Made by a program: the position numbers and the translations under genes. From an uncultured Pirellula sp. (GTDB taxonomy: Bacteria > Planctomycetota > Planctomycetia > Pirellulales > Pirellulaceae): 6,472 nucleotides of DNA. The stretch is from NCBI GenBank assembly GCA_903837255.1, contig CAILTZ010000261.1, forward strand, positions 1 to 6,472, given 5' to 3'. The notes under the pieces are model-generated. The model ran no database searches. It was not told the origin of the DNA and saw only the letters and a program-made list of their open reading frames with translations. Below, piece after piece: positions 4,903 through 6,472 of the stretch (positions within the stretch are counted from its first letter, which is position 1; each line of letters opens with the position of its first letter).

Positions 4903-6472
4903 CTAGGGGCGGGTTGGGGCGATCCCAAGTTGCTCTTCCTCTTCCTGAGGGATGATGATTCGAGGAGTCACTGTGAACATCAAGGTTTCGGTATCTCGCC
5001 CGATCGCATTGTTCTTGAACAAGCGATTGATGTAAGGGATCTTTGAAAGAATCGGAGTACCCTTTTCGATCCGTTCCTCTGAGAGCCGTTTGATACCACC
5101 CATGAGAATGGTACCTCCGTCAGGAACCGTCACCGTTGTGCTCACGCTCGTCTGGGAGAAGGCAGGTTGCTGGACCGTGATGCCTTCGACGATCTGCTCC
5201 TCATTGTTCCGACCTGGCGTGGGTAGACCGTTGGATGGATTGAGGATGCTGGTACCCGATTTGGTACTCTTGCGACCTTGGAAGGTAAACTCTCGATCTG
5301 TCGCACCTAGACGTGTAAACTGTGGCATCATGGTCAAGCGAACGAATCGCTTGTCAGGAGACACGACCGGTTGCACGTTCATCTGAGTTCCTTCGCTCAA
5401 GACCACGATGATTGGCCGTTGCCCGACTGCGAAATCACCGACGATCGGTTGATAACCCAGAACGAATGGCCGAGTTGTCGTGTCGTTGATGGTACCGAAT
5501 TGTCCATCGAACATCGTTACCTTGGGAGCTTGTAAAACGTTGGACCGCGTATTGCCTTGGGCTGCTTGCAGGAACAAGAACATTTCAATGTCGCTTAGGA
5601 TCGCCACACCGATGGTGCTACCTGCCCCGGGATCAAACCCACCGAAACTCGGAACGGTGGTCCCGAAGCTCCCTTGAGTCAACCGGAAGTCCAAGTCAGC
5701 TGTAGGAACCAGAGCGTTTGGATTGGTGCTACCCGCATCGGTCTCAACACCGAAGGAGATCGAAGGACCGGAGTCCTCGCGTGGGATTTTGTTGCGAGTA
5801 TTGTCATCTAGCGAGATTTGGAAGTTCACACCCATTTTCTCGAAGAAGTTATCCGAGAGCTTGATGAACCGGACTTCGATCGTCACCTGCAGATTCTGGA
5901 GGGACCGCAGGCTCCTGAGCAGATCGGCGATTTGCTCGTGAGTCTCTTGAGGTGCGTTGACGATCAAGCTTAGGTTTTGCCGGAATGGACTCATCGTGGC
6001 TGTTCCGCCTGCGTTGAGCCAGACATCCGGCGATATGGTCGTCTCGATCAGTCGCATAAGTTCCGAGAAGTTTGCCATCGAACCGCCTCCGAGAACCCCC
6101 GAGGTGCTGTTGGCCGACATCGGATCTGCTCCGAACATCGATAGAGCCGAGTTGGCCGCGGATCCGGGCGATGCACCAGCGAACTGAGCCAGCACATTGG
6201 TATTCGAATTGATGCTGGCCATCTGTCTGTTACGCAGCGCCATGGCGTCTTGCTCTTGAACATTCACGGCCACAAAGCTGTCCTGAGCTTGATAGGCCGC
6301 CTGCAGAGCACCCCCCATCCCCGTGTTGTTGTCGGAGATGAAGTTTGCGATGGGGATGACAAGATCGCGTACAGAATAGGTCTTGCTGTACATCTCTTGT
6401 TGCATGTAGCGACGACTTTGGATCTTGACCACTTCGTTCTTAACAACATAGGTCAGATTCAGCGGCTCAAGG
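4903..6472 (-). CDS. Secretin-family outer-membrane channel protein, 5' end missing
   Basis: The open frame runs through the right edge. The visible 522 codons begin L-E-P-L-N-L-T-Y-V-V-K-N-E, so the GTG at 6432 is not the start. Residue numbers count from the first full codon (6471). Residues 1 to about 43 look like the end of a secretin N0/STN-like domain, with YSVRDLVIPI. A flexible linker rich in N, S, A, G, Q and M follows (about 45-130). About 141-189 form a short N-domain (ISPDVWLNAGG, then FRQNLSLIVNAPQ and a helix). About 194-503 are the secretin core, with EVRFIKL, the VPDGGTILMGGI signature (449-460), KGTPILSKIPYINRLFKN (470-487) and TPRIIIP before an acidic end. Such proteins assemble into ring-shaped outer-membrane pores in type II secretion, type IV pili or phage export. 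No inner-membrane partner gene is visible, so the system cannot be named; GspD-like is the safest label. A strong terminator follows the gene. Confidence 0.9.
   Translation of the reverse strand, partial: LEPLNLTYVVKNEVVKIQSRRYMQQEMYSKTYSVRDLVIPIANFISDNNTGMGGALQAAYQAQDSFVAVNVQEQDAMALRNRQMASINSNTNVLAQFAGASPGSAANSALSMFGADPMSANSTSGVLGGGSMANFSELMRLIETTISPDVWLNAGGTATMSPFRQNLSLIVNAPQETHEQIADLLRSLRSLQNLQVTIEVRFIKLSDNFFEKMGVNFQISLDDNTRNKIPREDSGPSISFGVETDAGSTNPNALVPTADLDFRLTQGSFGTTVPSFGGFDPGAGSTIGVAILSDIEMFLFLQAAQGNTRSNVLQAPKVTMFDGQFGTINDTTTRPFVLGYQPIVGDFAVGQRPIIVVLSEGTQMNVQPVVSPDKRFVRLTMMPQFTRLGATDREFTFQGRKSTKSGTSILNPSNGLPTPGRNNEEQIVEGITVQQPAFSQTSVSTTVTVPDGGTILMGGIKRLSEERIEKGTPILSKIPYINRLFKNNAIGRDTETLMFTVTPRIIIPQEEEEQLGIAPTRP

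Noticed and set aside
4359..4955. A 198-residue open frame on the + strand with recurring V-R-P-L-A-S-R
   Set aside because: It is the antisense reading of the DASGR repeats, then runs through the terminator and into the secretin gene. It has no signal peptide or ribosome-binding site.

Overview
The window looks like chromosomal DNA from a planctomycete, probably of the Pirellula/Rhodopirellula kind. The main reason is the large exported protein at 1023-4124. It joins a beta-propeller 'membrane-bound dehydrogenase' domain, HEAT-like helices and a CxxCH haem domain, an architecture known mostly from Pirellula-type planctomycetes and Verrucomicrobia. The style of the secretin at the right-hand end and of the NagB-type deaminase fits the same group. 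Everything was read by eye, so no database match is claimed.

Layout, left to right. Positions 1-179 hold no convincing gene, but contain a good extended -10 promoter (about 103-111) and a Shine-Dalgarno-like GAGGTG (169-174). A glucosamine-6-phosphate deaminase-family gene follows on the + strand (ATG-based frame 213-917). Its homologous reading frame extends upstream of that ATG, apparently to a non-AUG start near 180. After a 105-base gap comes the + strand haem/propeller dehydrogenase (1023-4124), which appears complete. It meets the next gene tail to tail with only 5 bases between the stop codons. That gene (4130-4732, - strand) encodes a small secreted protein of unknown function, built from six copies of an F-R-D-A-S-G-R-[TS]-x-G-S unit. 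A 170-base gap holds its probable promoter and ribosome binding site, plus a strong intrinsic terminator belonging to the gene upstream. The last gene (4903-6472, - strand) is the C-terminal part of a secretin-family outer-membrane channel protein. Its 5' end lies outside the window.

The genes form two convergent pairs rather than one operon. The left pair could serve sugar catabolism: amino-sugar phosphate deamination in the cytoplasm, and oxidation by an exported haem protein. No other pathway gene is present to prove that link. The right pair are both exported or envelope proteins, but the terminator between them argues for separate transcription.

I see no mobile element, CRISPR array, tRNA or rRNA. 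The features most worth a second look are the apparent non-AUG start of the deaminase, its altered active-site and allosteric positions, and the uncharacterised DASGR-repeat protein.
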